NCBI RefSeq assembly: GCF_001310815.1
Contig: NZ_BAZK01000002.1
Span: 325,343-389,342 of the forward strand
Length of the DNA: 64,000 nucleotides
Direction of reading: 5' to 3'
Source: Pseudovibrio denitrificans JCM 12308
GTDB lineage: Bacteria > Pseudomonadota > Alphaproteobacteria > Rhizobiales > Stappiaceae
Part shown: one piece after another, positions 17,372 to 26,915 of the stretch
Layout of the letters: each line of letters begins with the position of its first letter
How positions within the stretch are numbered: the first letter of the stretch is position 1
Position numbers and translations under genes: made by a program
The notes under the pieces: generated by a model
Databases searched by the model: none
What the model saw: the letters and a program-made list of their open reading frames with translations, nothing else
Told to the model about the DNA's origin: nothing

Positions 17372-17794
17372 ATGATTTGGAAATGGGCAGAGCGGAGGCG
17401 CCAAAGACTACTCGATGATGCAGTTAAAGAGCAACAGGTTCAGGTTGCTGGTTGGGTTGAGCGTACCCAAGAGATGACTGATGAGACTATTGATACACTC
17501 TATCGGATGATGGAAAAGAGCGACAAGAGCCTTGAGCAGGTTGCCGCCAGCGAAGAGGGGCGCAAACTACTGTTTCAATTTCTATTGCACCGCCAGTGGA
17601 TCGCTTATAACGTTGAACTCCTGCGCCAGGTGTCTGCAAAAGCAAAGAAAGTGCGCTTTTCCCATTACACAGAGCAGATCGAAAACCGCGTTGCAGTATC
17701 TGAAATGCAGATCCTCTACCGTCAGCTGATCAACGAGTTTTTGCCCTTTGCTGGTCGGGAAATCAAAAAGATCCAAGACTACTACAACAAATAA
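17372..17794 (+). CDS. Hypothetical helical protein of the island
   Basis: 140 residues from the ATG at 17372 (a GTG is directly before it). Charged and all-helical (WKWAERRRQRLLDD, ETIDTLYRMMEKSDKSLEQVAA, EIKKIQDYYNK), with no membrane segment. It lies between the Gabija pair and the YobI-like NTPase, alone on its strand and convergent with the NTPase. Family not recognised. A role in defence or satellite biology would be a guess from location. Confidence 0.6.
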   Translation: MIWKWAERRRQRLLDDAVKEQQVQVAGWVERTQEMTDETIDTLYRMMEKSDKSLEQVAASEEGRKLLFQFLLHRQWIAYNVELLRQVSAKAKKVRFSHYTEQIENRVAVSEMQILYRQLINEFLPFAGREIKKIQDYYNK

Positions 17795-17992
17795 ATTTGT
17801 GTGATTTCTTGAACTGTACATAATGCAAGGTTGCTGAGCACAAAGCGACCAATCAACTGAGAATCCTGCCACGTGTGAGCTGCACAAGGAGGTCTCCACC
17901 AAAGAGGTCGCTCAAACCAACAAAATTAATTAGCCTCTAAGCAATTGCGGTTGCAAATGCCTAAGTCACCGAAGATCACAACTTAATCCAAC

Positions 17993-20900
17993 TTAGACCC
18001 GATCTAGTAGGTCTAGTGTTGATTTCCTAAAATTGTAAATGCGAATTTCGGTTTTGAACAATGTCAACTTTGAAGATGAAATAATTGACCGGGTTTCTAG
18101 CCAATTTACGAGTTCCCGATTTTCTGGCGTGTTCGGGACTGTTGGTTGCCGCCAACCTGGCTTGATCTCAGAAAATGGCTTGGGCAATCGATGAATGGTG
18201 TTCCATATCTGATCAGCTGACAGTGTTTTTTGACATTTGTTAAACAGCGATATTTGGATATCGATAGGATTGGAGTTTATGATGACAGCTTGTGCGGCAG
18301 CTGCAGTCAAAGCACTAACATCTGCGCCTGTACTGTGAAATACCTGTCCAATGATTGACGCTCGAGACGGTAAGTCAGATAACAAAGTTAAGTCCATTTC
18401 ATCGATGATCTTCAATTTGAGGTCATCATGAATGTTAGATGTCAAAAGCTTCTCGCGAAAATCATCATCGATTGCATACTGATCTGGTTCTTCAAAGTAA
18501 GCATCAATGTTCTTTGCGACAAATAGAAGCTGAAGATCCTTGTACTCGGATAAAAAAGAAAAACTATCACTTGAGAATGAAACCTTTTCTTCTGCGATGA
18601 GTATACGAATTTTATCCTGATCAATTTTATCAGAAAATTGTTTAAACGGTCTTGGAAGAGTGCGGACATAGTCCCGATAAGTGGAACTCTCAAATTCATT
18701 GTTGTCGAACAAGAATTGGCGCAATGGAAAGGCTGACTCTTGACCGTCAATGGTTACTGTTGAGAGTGCGGACAGAGTATCGTGGTGAGCTAAAAAATCC
18801 GTAAGAGTATTCGCCTCGAATTTTTCATTAGCTATGTACGCTAAACAGTTTTCCCATGATGCTTCGACTTTATGCAACCGAAGAACTGAGGAATGAAGGC
18901 GCGCGGGAATTTGATCGAGTGAAGGTAATTTTCGGGATTGCTTCTCAATAAACTGTTCCAGGTGTTTACTTTCAATTTCGTCGTGATTTGCTACCTCAAT
19001 GATTACCGAAACTTCCTCTTCGATATTGCTTTCAAGTTCAAGAAGGACGCTTTTAAGATAGCGTTCGAAGTTGCGATGAATCTTGCCGATCAGAGCCGAG
19101 TTTTCAGTTTTCAAGATGGTTGAGTAGTGCTTGGTTCGTACATCTTCCAAAGCACTCAAACCCAAAACATCTCGACAGATAAACTCCAAATTCTCAATAG
19201 AAATTATGTAAAGCCCTTCATCAGTCAGTAATCGGGCAATCGCGGGGTATGGCGCTATACTCTTGAGATTTTTCGTCTCGAATTGAAGGAAACTCAACCG
19301 GTTAGGATCAAAGTCGATTCTCAATGCCAAGATTCCAGAAAGGTTTTCCGAAATGAACTTGGAAATTCCAGGATCTTTTTGATGCAACAATTCAAGGTGT
19401 TTTTCAGGCAGATGCGCAATCATTTGAGCAACATGCATGACATTTCCTTGGCTTGAGATCGCGACTGAAACAAACCTTGGCCACTTGGTTATCAGTATTG
19501 TCAAGAGTTCAGCGACGCATTCTCCTGTTGCATAATAGGCCGAGAAAAATGCTTCACATTCGGAAAAGTTTGAGGATATAAAATCAATCAGCTTTTCGAT
19601 TTGAGAACCATAGTCAGCTTGGTTGGTGATCATGCAATCAACAAGGTTCTTGTTTAGTACGAAGCTTTGCCGGAAGTCGTCAGCGCGCATTGCGGCAATT
19701 ACCTCCTTTGGGTTATCAATCTGAAACTCCGGTTCTGGAATATTGAAGCTGCGAATTTGAATCAAAAATTTATTGTCGTTAGGTGAGAAACGGCCTGAAT
19801 GGAAAAGTGACGTATACTGGTAATAAGTATCATCAAGAAAACCCTCAAAAACTAAAAATCTGACAAGATCTCTGCTTTCACCAAATGCATCAAACAGCTC
19901 TTCAGTATTTTCTGCATTGGATCGAATAATTTCGTTGAATTTTTGGGTGCGAAGGGCTGCAATTCTCGCGCGAAGTTCGCCAATATTTTCCGCGGTCGTA
20001 TTCTTGAATTCGTCAGCCTTACGCTCAATAGCCTTCTTTCTTCCATGATAGGATGTCGCATCAACCTCTCCCTGAATACCACTAATGTTGGCGCGTCGCC
20101 TACCATGATTGTTATCGTAGGTTAGAATCTGGTCTCGTACTAAGAGTTGCTCGAATTCGTCATGATCAGGCAAAGCGCTTATAGGAATGTTCTGCCCCCC
20201 ATTTGTGAAGAAGTGAGTAGCGCCTACGGGAAACTTAGCTATCATTGCCATCGCATAGATCTTGCGCAGTTCTTCCAAGTTGGCTGGCACTTGTTTCTCA
20301 GCATCGCTGATTTGCTGCTCCAACTCCGAGATTTTGACCTTGTAACGGGTTTCTGCATTAGCGATATACGTGGGTTGTCTATTTAATATCTCAGCTAACT
20401 TCCCTTTGCCTCGATGTAGATCTTCAAAGTCGCTCGGGAGCACATTCTTGTAGATGAGGATTGCAAGGAGTTTATTTGCATCCAAAATGCTCTCGTCATC
20501 CGTCTCCAAATTGGTGACGTATATTGCATATTCGTTGAATATATTCTGGATCAGTCGCAGATCATTAAGATAGCGTGACACCTCACGCAGAAACTGCTTA
20601 TCTAACCGTTCGTCTAGAGACAGGCGCTTTCCTTGCTCTATAACTTTGTCAATTGAATTAGAGCTATTGATGATTGGTATGACGGGAACGATAAATTCAA
20701 AGAACTTGGTTCGATCTGTATTCACGAACATGTTGTCTCGAAGTGCGTAGAGAAAGCGTATTTGTCTTTTTACGCCGGCGTTTGCATTGATGAGACTATT
20801 GATCTCACGTAAGGTCACGAAAATATCTGGATTATTGAACCTATCCAAATCCTCAATAATGACCAGATCGTATTTTGTTGACTGAAAGAAATAGATAATT

Positions 20901-21676
20901 TCGTCCAAGTGCCGATTTAGAATAGATTCCTCCTCTGCAGCCTCCGGTGAGATTTCAATATCCTTCAAAGAAATGCTTTTTAACGAGACGCCGAAGCTCT
21001 TGACGTATATGTGGTGCAAGAGGAACCAAAGAAATAAGAAACCCACTCCAAAGCTTAAAAGGTTAAACCAGTTAGAAAAATCGAAAGGTATAAAAAAGGC
21101 TCCACTAACAATTTCATTTCTTTTTTGGACTAGGTGCCAACAGGCAAAAAGGCCAATGATAATGAAGAGGGAAATGAACTTAGACCACCATTTGGGCGAT
21201 TGAATCCTTTTAAATCTTGATAGTGGCAGGCTATTGGCATCTGCACCGTAAAGCATCTGCTGAAGGATGCTCCGCTCTATTTCCTGCTTACTGACAGGAC
21301 TTTTGGGGAGCTTCCGCTCGTCAAGACTTAATAATGAGACGGAACTATCTGCCTCCGGCAAGAACGCAGCCAGCGATATTGTCAGAGCAGGCCTTTTGTA
21401 CTTCTTCAGAAATGTTTTGATTATACTGCTCTTTCCGGAGCCGTACGGCCCAGTAAGCGCAATGTTTGATACGTTTGGTTCATTAGTAGCGTAGGCCAAA
21501 GCGTCAGAATAGATTCCTGACGCATCTGCATCGTCAATAGGAGCTAAGTGTACGTAGGTCGGATGTGCGTTATCTCTAGTATGTGAGATTGATTGTAATA
21601 GTGCTTTAAATCTTGAAAAAAATGTCAAGTTCCCGAACCCGCAATACATACCGTCAAGTTGTAATTTTTTTATCAC
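17993..21676 (-). CDS. YobI-like membrane-anchored P-loop NTPase
   Basis: 1227 residues. YVHLAPIDDAD...ALTGPYGSGKSS (Walker A 75-83) resembles the start of Bacillus YobI/KAP-like NTPases. Two membrane segments follow (~166-184 and 203-222), then Walker B DLVIIEDLDRF (270-280). The remaining ~900 residues are a large helical region with no recognised enzymatic motif. The start is a GTG with no clear ribosome site; ATG at residue 10 is an alternative. Base composition is AT-richer than neighbours, as expected for cargo. With two hairpin-like membrane passes and a big cytoplasmic sensor-like C-terminus beside Gabija, a defence role is plausible but unproven. Confidence 0.82.
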   Translation of the reverse strand: MIKKLQLDGMYCGFGNLTFFSRFKALLQSISHTRDNAHPTYVHLAPIDDADASGIYSDALAYATNEPNVSNIALTGPYGSGKSSIIKTFLKKYKRPALTISLAAFLPEADSSVSLLSLDERKLPKSPVSKQEIERSILQQMLYGADANSLPLSRFKRIQSPKWWSKFISLFIIIGLFACWHLVQKRNEIVSGAFFIPFDFSNWFNLLSFGVGFLFLWFLLHHIYVKSFGVSLKSISLKDIEISPEAAEEESILNRHLDEIIYFFQSTKYDLVIIEDLDRFNNPDIFVTLREINSLINANAGVKRQIRFLYALRDNMFVNTDRTKFFEFIVPVIPIINSSNSIDKVIEQGKRLSLDERLDKQFLREVSRYLNDLRLIQNIFNEYAIYVTNLETDDESILDANKLLAILIYKNVLPSDFEDLHRGKGKLAEILNRQPTYIANAETRYKVKISELEQQISDAEKQVPANLEELRKIYAMAMIAKFPVGATHFFTNGGQNIPISALPDHDEFEQLLVRDQILTYDNNHGRRRANISGIQGEVDATSYHGRKKAIERKADEFKNTTAENIGELRARIAALRTQKFNEIIRSNAENTEELFDAFGESRDLVRFLVFEGFLDDTYYQYTSLFHSGRFSPNDNKFLIQIRSFNIPEPEFQIDNPKEVIAAMRADDFRQSFVLNKNLVDCMITNQADYGSQIEKLIDFISSNFSECEAFFSAYYATGECVAELLTILITKWPRFVSVAISSQGNVMHVAQMIAHLPEKHLELLHQKDPGISKFISENLSGILALRIDFDPNRLSFLQFETKNLKSIAPYPAIARLLTDEGLYIISIENLEFICRDVLGLSALEDVRTKHYSTILKTENSALIGKIHRNFERYLKSVLLELESNIEEEVSVIIEVANHDEIESKHLEQFIEKQSRKLPSLDQIPARLHSSVLRLHKVEASWENCLAYIANEKFEANTLTDFLAHHDTLSALSTVTIDGQESAFPLRQFLFDNNEFESSTYRDYVRTLPRPFKQFSDKIDQDKIRILIAEEKVSFSSDSFSFLSEYKDLQLLFVAKNIDAYFEEPDQYAIDDDFREKLLTSNIHDDLKLKIIDEMDLTLLSDLPSRASIIGQVFHSTGADVSALTAAAAQAVIINSNPIDIQISLFNKCQKTLSADQIWNTIHRLPKPFSEIKPGWRQPTVPNTPENRELVNWLETRSIISSSKLTLFKTEIRIYNFRKSTLDLLDRV

Positions 21677-22337
21677 TTACTACTAGCGCACCAAACATAA
21701 AACTCTAAGTTGCGAACAGTTTCGGGCCAGATATTGAGAGTCCAGCATTACTCACTTCTCGCTAGCGCAGAGCTTTAGTGCAACTGAGTTTAGCCTGCGT
21801 GGATCTTTCGGTGGAGCGTTGGTATTACCAACCAAACGCCTTCTGGCTGCTTTTGCGGAACTGAGTGTCCCAGGACAAGTGAAAAACTCTACTGTGTGAA
21901 CCGTTGCTTCTCGATCGGAGATGTTTGTGTGGGCTGAATGTTACTCCTACTTTTTGAAATGCATCGAAAATTCGCGTTGTCGGTGAGGCGTTTTGCGACT
22001 TCCCAAAACTAGTACTTGCTATCTTTAATAGTAGCTCGATGAAATCCACTTGAAGCTGAAAACAAGATTGCTCGGAGGGAGTGTTAAGGTTTGCTTCTGG
22101 TCTTAGGTGAAGCTAGATCGCTCACAAAGGCGAGTGTAGATGCCTCAATGCGTGTCTCTCTCAAACTTGGCTAGTGGTGCTACGATGACTGTGAAGACTG
22201 TTCCCCGAGGTTTAACTCTCTCAGTCACGTCGTGCGGTGCTAAAGCAAAGTTATTTTCAGCAGAACCTCTCCCCGGTTTGCGGTAGGCTAAAGAGATATC
22301 CGTAATTATGAGGCTCTGAGATCTAATGGGGGAGATT
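21677..22337. other. Intergenic region without supported gene
   Basis: About 660 bases. Short open frames on the minus strand (21825-22049, 22145-22378) lack coding character and ribosome sites. It probably holds promoters for the NTPase (minus) and for the next gene (plus). Confidence 0.35.
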
Positions 22338-23132
22338 ATGGATTGTGATCTGGCGCTTCTGGGTGAGCTTGGCTTCAAAGATGCTTTCTGCAGGTTTTTG
22401 TTTGATCGTGATGAAGTAAGCGATGCAATCTATCGCGCCAGTGAAGTTGCCTCTGTGTTTGATTGGACATTTGATGGCATTTGCTCCTACTTCGCAAAAC
22501 CGTCACCTGGGTGCTGGCCTGTTACGGCTAATCTTAAAGCCCTTACTAAGAGCCACAAAAAGCCTATCCGATCAGAGTGTTTCAATGATGCATGGTTGAT
22601 GGAACTTCTTGAGAGTGGCAAAGCTCCCCGAAAAGCCGAAGAAGAACTAGCCACAAAGCTGATCTTTCAGAGGTATCTTTGTCTGATCTCTGGTTTGCAG
22701 AGTGGTGAGTTGATAGCCAAAGGACGTGAGAGTGCTTTGGGGACAGCTATCGAGGTGCCAACCTCACTTTGGTTTTCTGAGTTTTCCTTTGTTTCTTTGC
22801 GAAGAAATGAGTTGTTACATGTTGATGGGGAGGTTTGGAAAGTGGTTGCAGAAGACCTGAGAGTTCATAGCGCTGATAGCTTTGTGACTGAAGAGAAAGA
22901 CTGCAAAGTGTCGCCGGGAGGACGCCCCCAAAAGTATCCGTGGCAAGAGGCTTTTGATCGACTCGTCGTATGCCTCGGGAACGAGGGACATAGCGAAAAG
23001 GGCTCAGAACTTTCAGATCGTTTCTTGGACTGTATGTCAGATGCTGGAGTGACTAACCTGCCGAACAAAAGCCAAGTATCTGAATGGCTTCGCAACAACT
23101 ACCCTCGCCTTTGGGCAGCTTCAAAGCAATAG
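22338..23132 (+). CDS. Hypothetical protein at the head of the island replication cluster
   Basis: 264 residues from the ATG at 22338, which has GGGGGAG five nt upstream; an ATG 12 bases earlier lies inside that ribosome site. No known domain in the first 190 residues. The C-terminus (GGRPQKYPWQEAFDRLV... SQVSEWLRNNYPRLW) resembles a short module seen at the end of many phage and island hypothetical proteins, perhaps a DNA-binding helix pair. Followed by the excisionase 89 nt later on the same strand. Confidence 0.7.
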   Translation: MDCDLALLGELGFKDAFCRFLFDRDEVSDAIYRASEVASVFDWTFDGICSYFAKPSPGCWPVTANLKALTKSHKKPIRSECFNDAWLMELLESGKAPRKAEEELATKLIFQRYLCLISGLQSGELIAKGRESALGTAIEVPTSLWFSEFSFVSLRRNELLHVDGEVWKVVAEDLRVHSADSFVTEEKDCKVSPGGRPQKYPWQEAFDRLVVCLGNEGHSEKGSELSDRFLDCMSDAGVTNLPNKSQVSEWLRNNYPRLWAASKQ

Positions 23133-23221
23133 AGTCGAAAACCCTTTTCAACCCTTTTCGGTATAAAAAATCTCCATTCACCTCATCCTTTCCTCATCGC
23201 AATTGAGCGAAAGGGAACGCA

Positions 23222-23446
23222 ATGAGGACGGAACTGAACAGCGCTGAGAACGCTTTGATTACGGAAGCGGCTGCAGCGGACTATCTCGGGATTTCTATTC
23301 GAACCATTCAGGCTTGGCGGGTGCGTGGCGGTGGACCAAACTACGTCAAGCTTGGCAAGGCGGTGAGGTATCGGCCTTCCGATATTCAGGCATGGATTGA
23401 AGCTCATTTGACCAGCTCCACGAGTGACGCGGAGGCACGGTTATGA
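23222..23446 (+). CDS. AlpA/excisionase-type helix-turn-helix protein
   Basis: 74 residues. Residues 12-62 are a MerR-like/HTH_17 domain: ITEAAAADYLGISIRTIQAWRVRGGGPNYVKLGKAVRYRPSDIQAWI. AlpA-type proteins in P4-like elements activate the integrase or act as excisionase. GGGAACGC precedes the start. The next gene's ATG overlaps its stop by 4 nt, so it heads the replication operon. Confidence 0.85.
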   Translation: MRTELNSAENALITEAAAADYLGISIRTIQAWRVRGGGPNYVKLGKAVRYRPSDIQAWIEAHLTSSTSDAEARL

Positions 23447-23766
23447 GACGGCGCTATAAGCCAAAGCCCCGGATTGCTTTTCAACGCGTTGCCAGATCAG
23501 CTTTGCTGCATGGTGACACAATCTGTCGGCAGTGGTTGCCTGGAGGCAAGCTTTCAGGCTCTGAGTACTCGGTCAAAAACCCGCGCCGGATGGATCGGCG
23601 GGCGGGCTCCTTCAAGATCAACATCGATACAGGCTTGTGGTGTGACTTTGCCACCGGCGAGGGTGGGCGCGACTTTATAAGCCTTGGGGCTTATCTGTTC
23701 TCGCTCTCTCAAAAGCAAGCGGCCTGTAATCTGGCAGATATGATTGGAGTGGACGCTTATGAGTGA
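23443..23766 (+). CDS. Primase-associated N-terminal domain protein
   Basis: 107 residues. The block LPGGKLSGSEYSVKNPRRMD, then GSFKINIDTGLWCDFATGEGGRDFISL, is the pattern seen at the N-terminus of many phage and island TOPRIM primases, where it binds template or helps zinc-free recognition. Here it is a separate gene overlapping the TOPRIM protein by 8 nt. No Cys/His zinc cluster is visible. Probably the first subunit of the island's replication primase. Confidence 0.7.
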   Translation: MRRRYKPKPRIAFQRVARSALLHGDTICRQWLPGGKLSGSEYSVKNPRRMDRRAGSFKINIDTGLWCDFATGEGGRDFISLGAYLFSLSQKQAACNLADMIGVDAYE

Positions 23767-24748
23767 TCCGTTTGCTCGAATCAAAAAGGATCAAGCAACC
23801 AAATCTAAACGAACGCAACCGTGCAAGGTGATTGTAAACCCGGTGCCAGATGAGGCACCGGAACCACCTGCCTTTCATCCTAAGCTTGGAGTACCATCAT
23901 ATCGATGGACTTACCGAGACCTGAGCGGTGCAGTGCTTGGCTATATCTGCCGGTTTGATATCGAAGGTGAGGGCAAAAGTTTTCGTCCTTTGTGTCTGTT
24001 TCGAGTTGAGAAGAAGCTTCGGTGGCGGTGGGAGAGCTGGCCGCAGCCGAGGCCGCTTTATGGTTTGGATCTTCTAGCTAATGCTCCAGATGCATCTGTT
24101 GTCATCGTAGAAGGGGAGAAGGCTGCAGATGCTGCACGGCAATTACTACTGCAACATGTTTGTATCAGTTCATCTGGCGGTTCCAATGCAGCTAAGAAAG
24201 CGGATTGGTCAGCCCTTCATGGGCGAGATGTAGTTATCTGGCCGGATGCTGATGAAGCGGGAGAGAAGTTTGCGGGAGAGGTGAAGGCCTGCCTTGACGA
24301 GGTGGGCGTTGCATCTGTTGTGGTGCTGGATGTACCGGAGGATGTTTTCAAAGGTTGGGATGCTGCTGATGCTTTGCATGATGGCTGGACCTGTGAGCAA
24401 GCCGACGCCTTTGTTTGCTCCGTGAGTGAGGCCAAACCTTCAGATGGTGAAGCTCAAGAGGAAGCAGAGTCAAAGCGGCCTGCACCTCGTTCAAGCTTAC
24501 TTGCTGCCGCGGATGGGATTGAGCTTTGGCATTCACCGCAGAAGGAAGCTTTTGCCACGCTGAACATCAACGGCCACCAAGAACATTGGGCTGTTAGCAG
24601 CACGCGCTTCAAACATTGGCTTGTTGGGCGATACTATGAGGAAACCGGTGCTGCTGTTTCTTCTCAAGTGCTCAGTGATGCGCTGCGGGTGTTTGAAGTT
24701 CGCGCCATAGAGCAGGGGGCTTGTTATGAACTTCTTACGAACGGGTAA
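23759..24748 (+). CDS. TOPRIM primase part of island primase-helicase (frameshifted)
   Basis: About 330 residues from the ATG at 23759, which overlaps the preceding stop. TOPRIM motifs: VVIVEGEKAADAA (Glu) and DVVIWPDADEAG (DxD), with SSGGSNAAKKADW between. The frame ends at 24746-24748, but the sequence continues in another frame as KTQDASWLDLGDESWRAVCI, the usual linker to the helicase domain. A second break near 24885 leads into the helicase frame. The first break needs a 2-base loss (or one extra base) near 24740. Likely a single ~700-residue replication protein comparable to the alpha primase of P4-like elements. Confidence 0.8.
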   Translation: MSDPFARIKKDQATKSKRTQPCKVIVNPVPDEAPEPPAFHPKLGVPSYRWTYRDLSGAVLGYICRFDIEGEGKSFRPLCLFRVEKKLRWRWESWPQPRPLYGLDLLANAPDASVVIVEGEKAADAARQLLLQHVCISSSGGSNAAKKADWSALHGRDVVIWPDADEAGEKFAGEVKACLDEVGVASVVVLDVPEDVFKGWDAADALHDGWTCEQADAFVCSVSEAKPSDGEAQEEAESKRPAPRSSLLAAADGIELWHSPQKEAFATLNINGHQEHWAVSSTRFKHWLVGRYYEETGAAVSSQVLSDALRVFEVRAIEQGACYELLTNG

Positions 24749-24886
24749 GACGCAAGATGCGAGCTGGCTGGATTTAGGCGACGAAAGCTGGCGGGCAGTT
24801 TGTATCACGCGAGATGGTTGGGAGGTCGTGGATAGTCCGCCGGTGAAGTTTGTTCGCAAACCAACCATGACTGCTCTCCCAGAGCC

Positions 24887-25888
24887 GTGCAAAGGCAGAT
24901 GATTGAAGAGATGCGACATCTCATCAATGCAGAGGATGAGGATTACAAGCTTATCATTGCCTGGTTGATTGCCTCGCTGTGGGGGCGGAGTAACAGCTAT
25001 CCGGTTCTGGCACTTGGGGGAGAGCAGGGCAGTGGTAAGAGCACCATGGCTCGGTTGCTGCGTTCTCTGAGTGATCCTTGTGCGGTGGCTGCATCGTCCT
25101 TGCCTAAGGATGAGAGGGACCTGATGGTGATGGCGCAGAACGGTCATGTGCTCAACTTCGATAATGTCTCCAAAATGGAAAACTGGCTTTCTGATGCGAT
25201 CTGCCGGATGGCGACAGGAAGCGGGTTTATCTCTCGCAAGCTGCACACGGATGGGGATGCTTACTGGTTTCATGGCTCACGGCCTGTTCTCTTGAATGGT
25301 ATTCCCACGCTTACTGAGCGAGCTGACTTAGCTGAGCGCGCCCTTTCTGTTCGCCTCAAGAGGATTGATGAGGAGGGTCGTCAACCAGAGGACTTGTTCT
25401 GGCACGAGTGGGAGCGTCTCAAACCGGGAATGCTGGGAGCTTTGCTGGATGGCTTGAGTGCTGCGATCCGCAACATCGATCAGGTGCATCTGGAGCGTCA
25501 TCCACGCATGGCGGACTTCGCACGGCTCATGGTGGCTGCATCTTCCGGGCTTGGCTGGGAAGATATGGAGTTTCTGGAGGCCTATGAAAGCAACCGGCGC
25601 GGAACGATAGAAGCCGTGTTTGAAGGTGATCCTGTAGCCGTCGCGATCCACGAGTTTGTGATGGGGCAGCATGGTGGTGAAAACTGGATGGGGACAGCTA
25701 CTGAGCTTTATGGTGAACTCATTAAGCTCGTGAGTGATCAAATCAGATCATCGCGCTTCTGGCCGCAAAAGGTGAATGCATTTGGCAATGCAGTGGACCG
25801 GGCTGCACCTTTATTGAGATCGAAACGGATACAGGTGACTAAGAAGGCGACTGGGTCAAAGCGGTTGATTTATCTGGATGTGATATGA
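24887..25888 (+). CDS. ATPase/helicase part of island primase-helicase (frameshifted)
   Basis: Genuine sequence begins around the GTG at 24887. Walker A GGEQGSGKST, then LPKDERDLMVMAQNGHVLNFDNVSKM (Walker B-like) and RPVLLNGIPTLTERADLAERAL, which is the SF3/D5-like helicase-ATPase core that accompanies TOPRIM primases in satellites. The upstream TOPRIM part is in other frames; one C missing near 24885 would restore LPEPVQ before it. It is the last gene of the replication operon. Confidence 0.8.
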   Translation: MQRQMIEEMRHLINAEDEDYKLIIAWLIASLWGRSNSYPVLALGGEQGSGKSTMARLLRSLSDPCAVAASSLPKDERDLMVMAQNGHVLNFDNVSKMENWLSDAICRMATGSGFISRKLHTDGDAYWFHGSRPVLLNGIPTLTERADLAERALSVRLKRIDEEGRQPEDLFWHEWERLKPGMLGALLDGLSAAIRNIDQVHLERHPRMADFARLMVAASSGLGWEDMEFLEAYESNRRGTIEAVFEGDPVAVAIHEFVMGQHGGENWMGTATELYGELIKLVSDQIRSSRFWPQKVNAFGNAVDRAAPLLRSKRIQVTKKATGSKRLIYLDVI

Positions 25889-25972
25889 CGTTTTTTCGCG
25901 AGTGTTCCTCTGATCGAAGTGCTGAGATCCTATGTATTGTTACCGGCGAGGTTGCAATCGTATAATCGCGAT

Positions 25973-26362
25973 ATGATCAAAGACTTTTTCGGAAAGCTAG
26001 AAAGATCAAAGTGGCCGCGCAGGATCGGTCTATCGATATTGGGGACTTTTTTGGTATTCGGAATTCTCAAGGGGGAGATCAAAGGAGTTTTAGGGTTGCT
26101 GGCTTTGCTTGGAAGTTTGTATGCGGGTCTTTCCGTTGGAGCTCATACGGGCGGTTTTCTGGCCGCTCGTGTTTTGCGATTGTCGCCATCGCATTCGGAT
26201 CGGCTCAAAGCAGGTTGCGCTGCCTTTGGTTTCTTGTTCTTACCGCCACTCGTGTCTTCTTTTATGAATGAACACTTTGCTTTTGAGATTGAGATGAGAT
26301 CTTTACCAACATTTTGTGGGAGCTTGTATAGGTGGGCTGATTTTCTTTTGTGTCTCACCTGA
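25973..26362 (+). CDS. Small membrane protein, unknown
   Basis: 129 residues from the ATG at 25973. Two or three hydrophobic helices (SILGTFLVFGIL, GVLGLLALLGSLYAGL, GCAAFGFLFLPPLV). No clear ribosome site, and an upstream start at 25919 is possible. Follows the helicase by 84 nt on the same strand. Family not recognised. Confidence 0.45.
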   Translation: MIKDFFGKLERSKWPRRIGLSILGTFLVFGILKGEIKGVLGLLALLGSLYAGLSVGAHTGGFLAARVLRLSPSHSDRLKAGCAAFGFLFLPPLVSSFMNEHFAFEIEMRSLPTFCGSLYRWADFLLCLT

Positions 26363-26915
26363 TCGATCCAAGAAATAGGTTGAGCAAGTAAGTTATTGCA
26401 TGAACGTGAAAATGCTTTGCAACAGGCGCACATTTCTCCATTTACCGAGCTCATAGGTTATACGGGTCCTTCTCAGGCGTTTGCCTGCCTACGGGTAGTT
26501 CGAGACCACGGCGCAAGCGCCTACGTGGTTTTCGCGAGGGCTTGGTGTTTATGTTCGTGTTGTTGTTCTCCCTTTACATCGTCTAGTTTGGCCCAGTTAA
26601 TCCCATGGGTTTGTGGAGGAATTCAGTTTCCCTGCATTGACACCTTGTGTTGTTCATCGCATGGTCAGCTTGAGGCGTCAGAACCTCGTCGAAGCGGTCA
26701 CCGCAGCCGTAAAATCGCGGTCTTTTTGTGTCTGGGGTTAGATCTCCAAACGCAAACTCTCGCTTATGGGCGGGAGGGCGGTGAATACAATACCTCTCGC
26801 GGGGGGAATAAACCCGCCTGTCTTCGTCAGGTTCTGAACCTCCCGCTCACCAGTGGGCCGTCAGAAGCTTTCTGCTGAGTGGTTTGTTCAACAAGCCAAC
26901 GAAGAGGGCTTTGAA
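26363..26915. other. Long untranslated region containing a candidate RNA
   Basis: About 550 bases without a supported gene. The last third (26760-26850) folds into a multi-hairpin structure, listed separately. The rest shows nothing recognisable. Confidence 0.4.
26760..26850 (+). ncRNA. Candidate structured RNA (multi-stem, phage-control type)
   Basis: An outer stem GCGGGAGG (26770-26777) pairs with CCTCCCGC (26839-26846). Inside are a hairpin with arms GCGGG and CCCGC around GGGAATAAA, and a second hairpin CCTG-TCTTCGT-CAGG. The compact three-way junction, with no open frame across it and placed 70 nt before a small gene, suggests a structured or antisense RNA such as phage C4-like immunity RNAs. 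That family assignment is a guess; the folding is read directly from the sequence. Confidence 0.4.
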
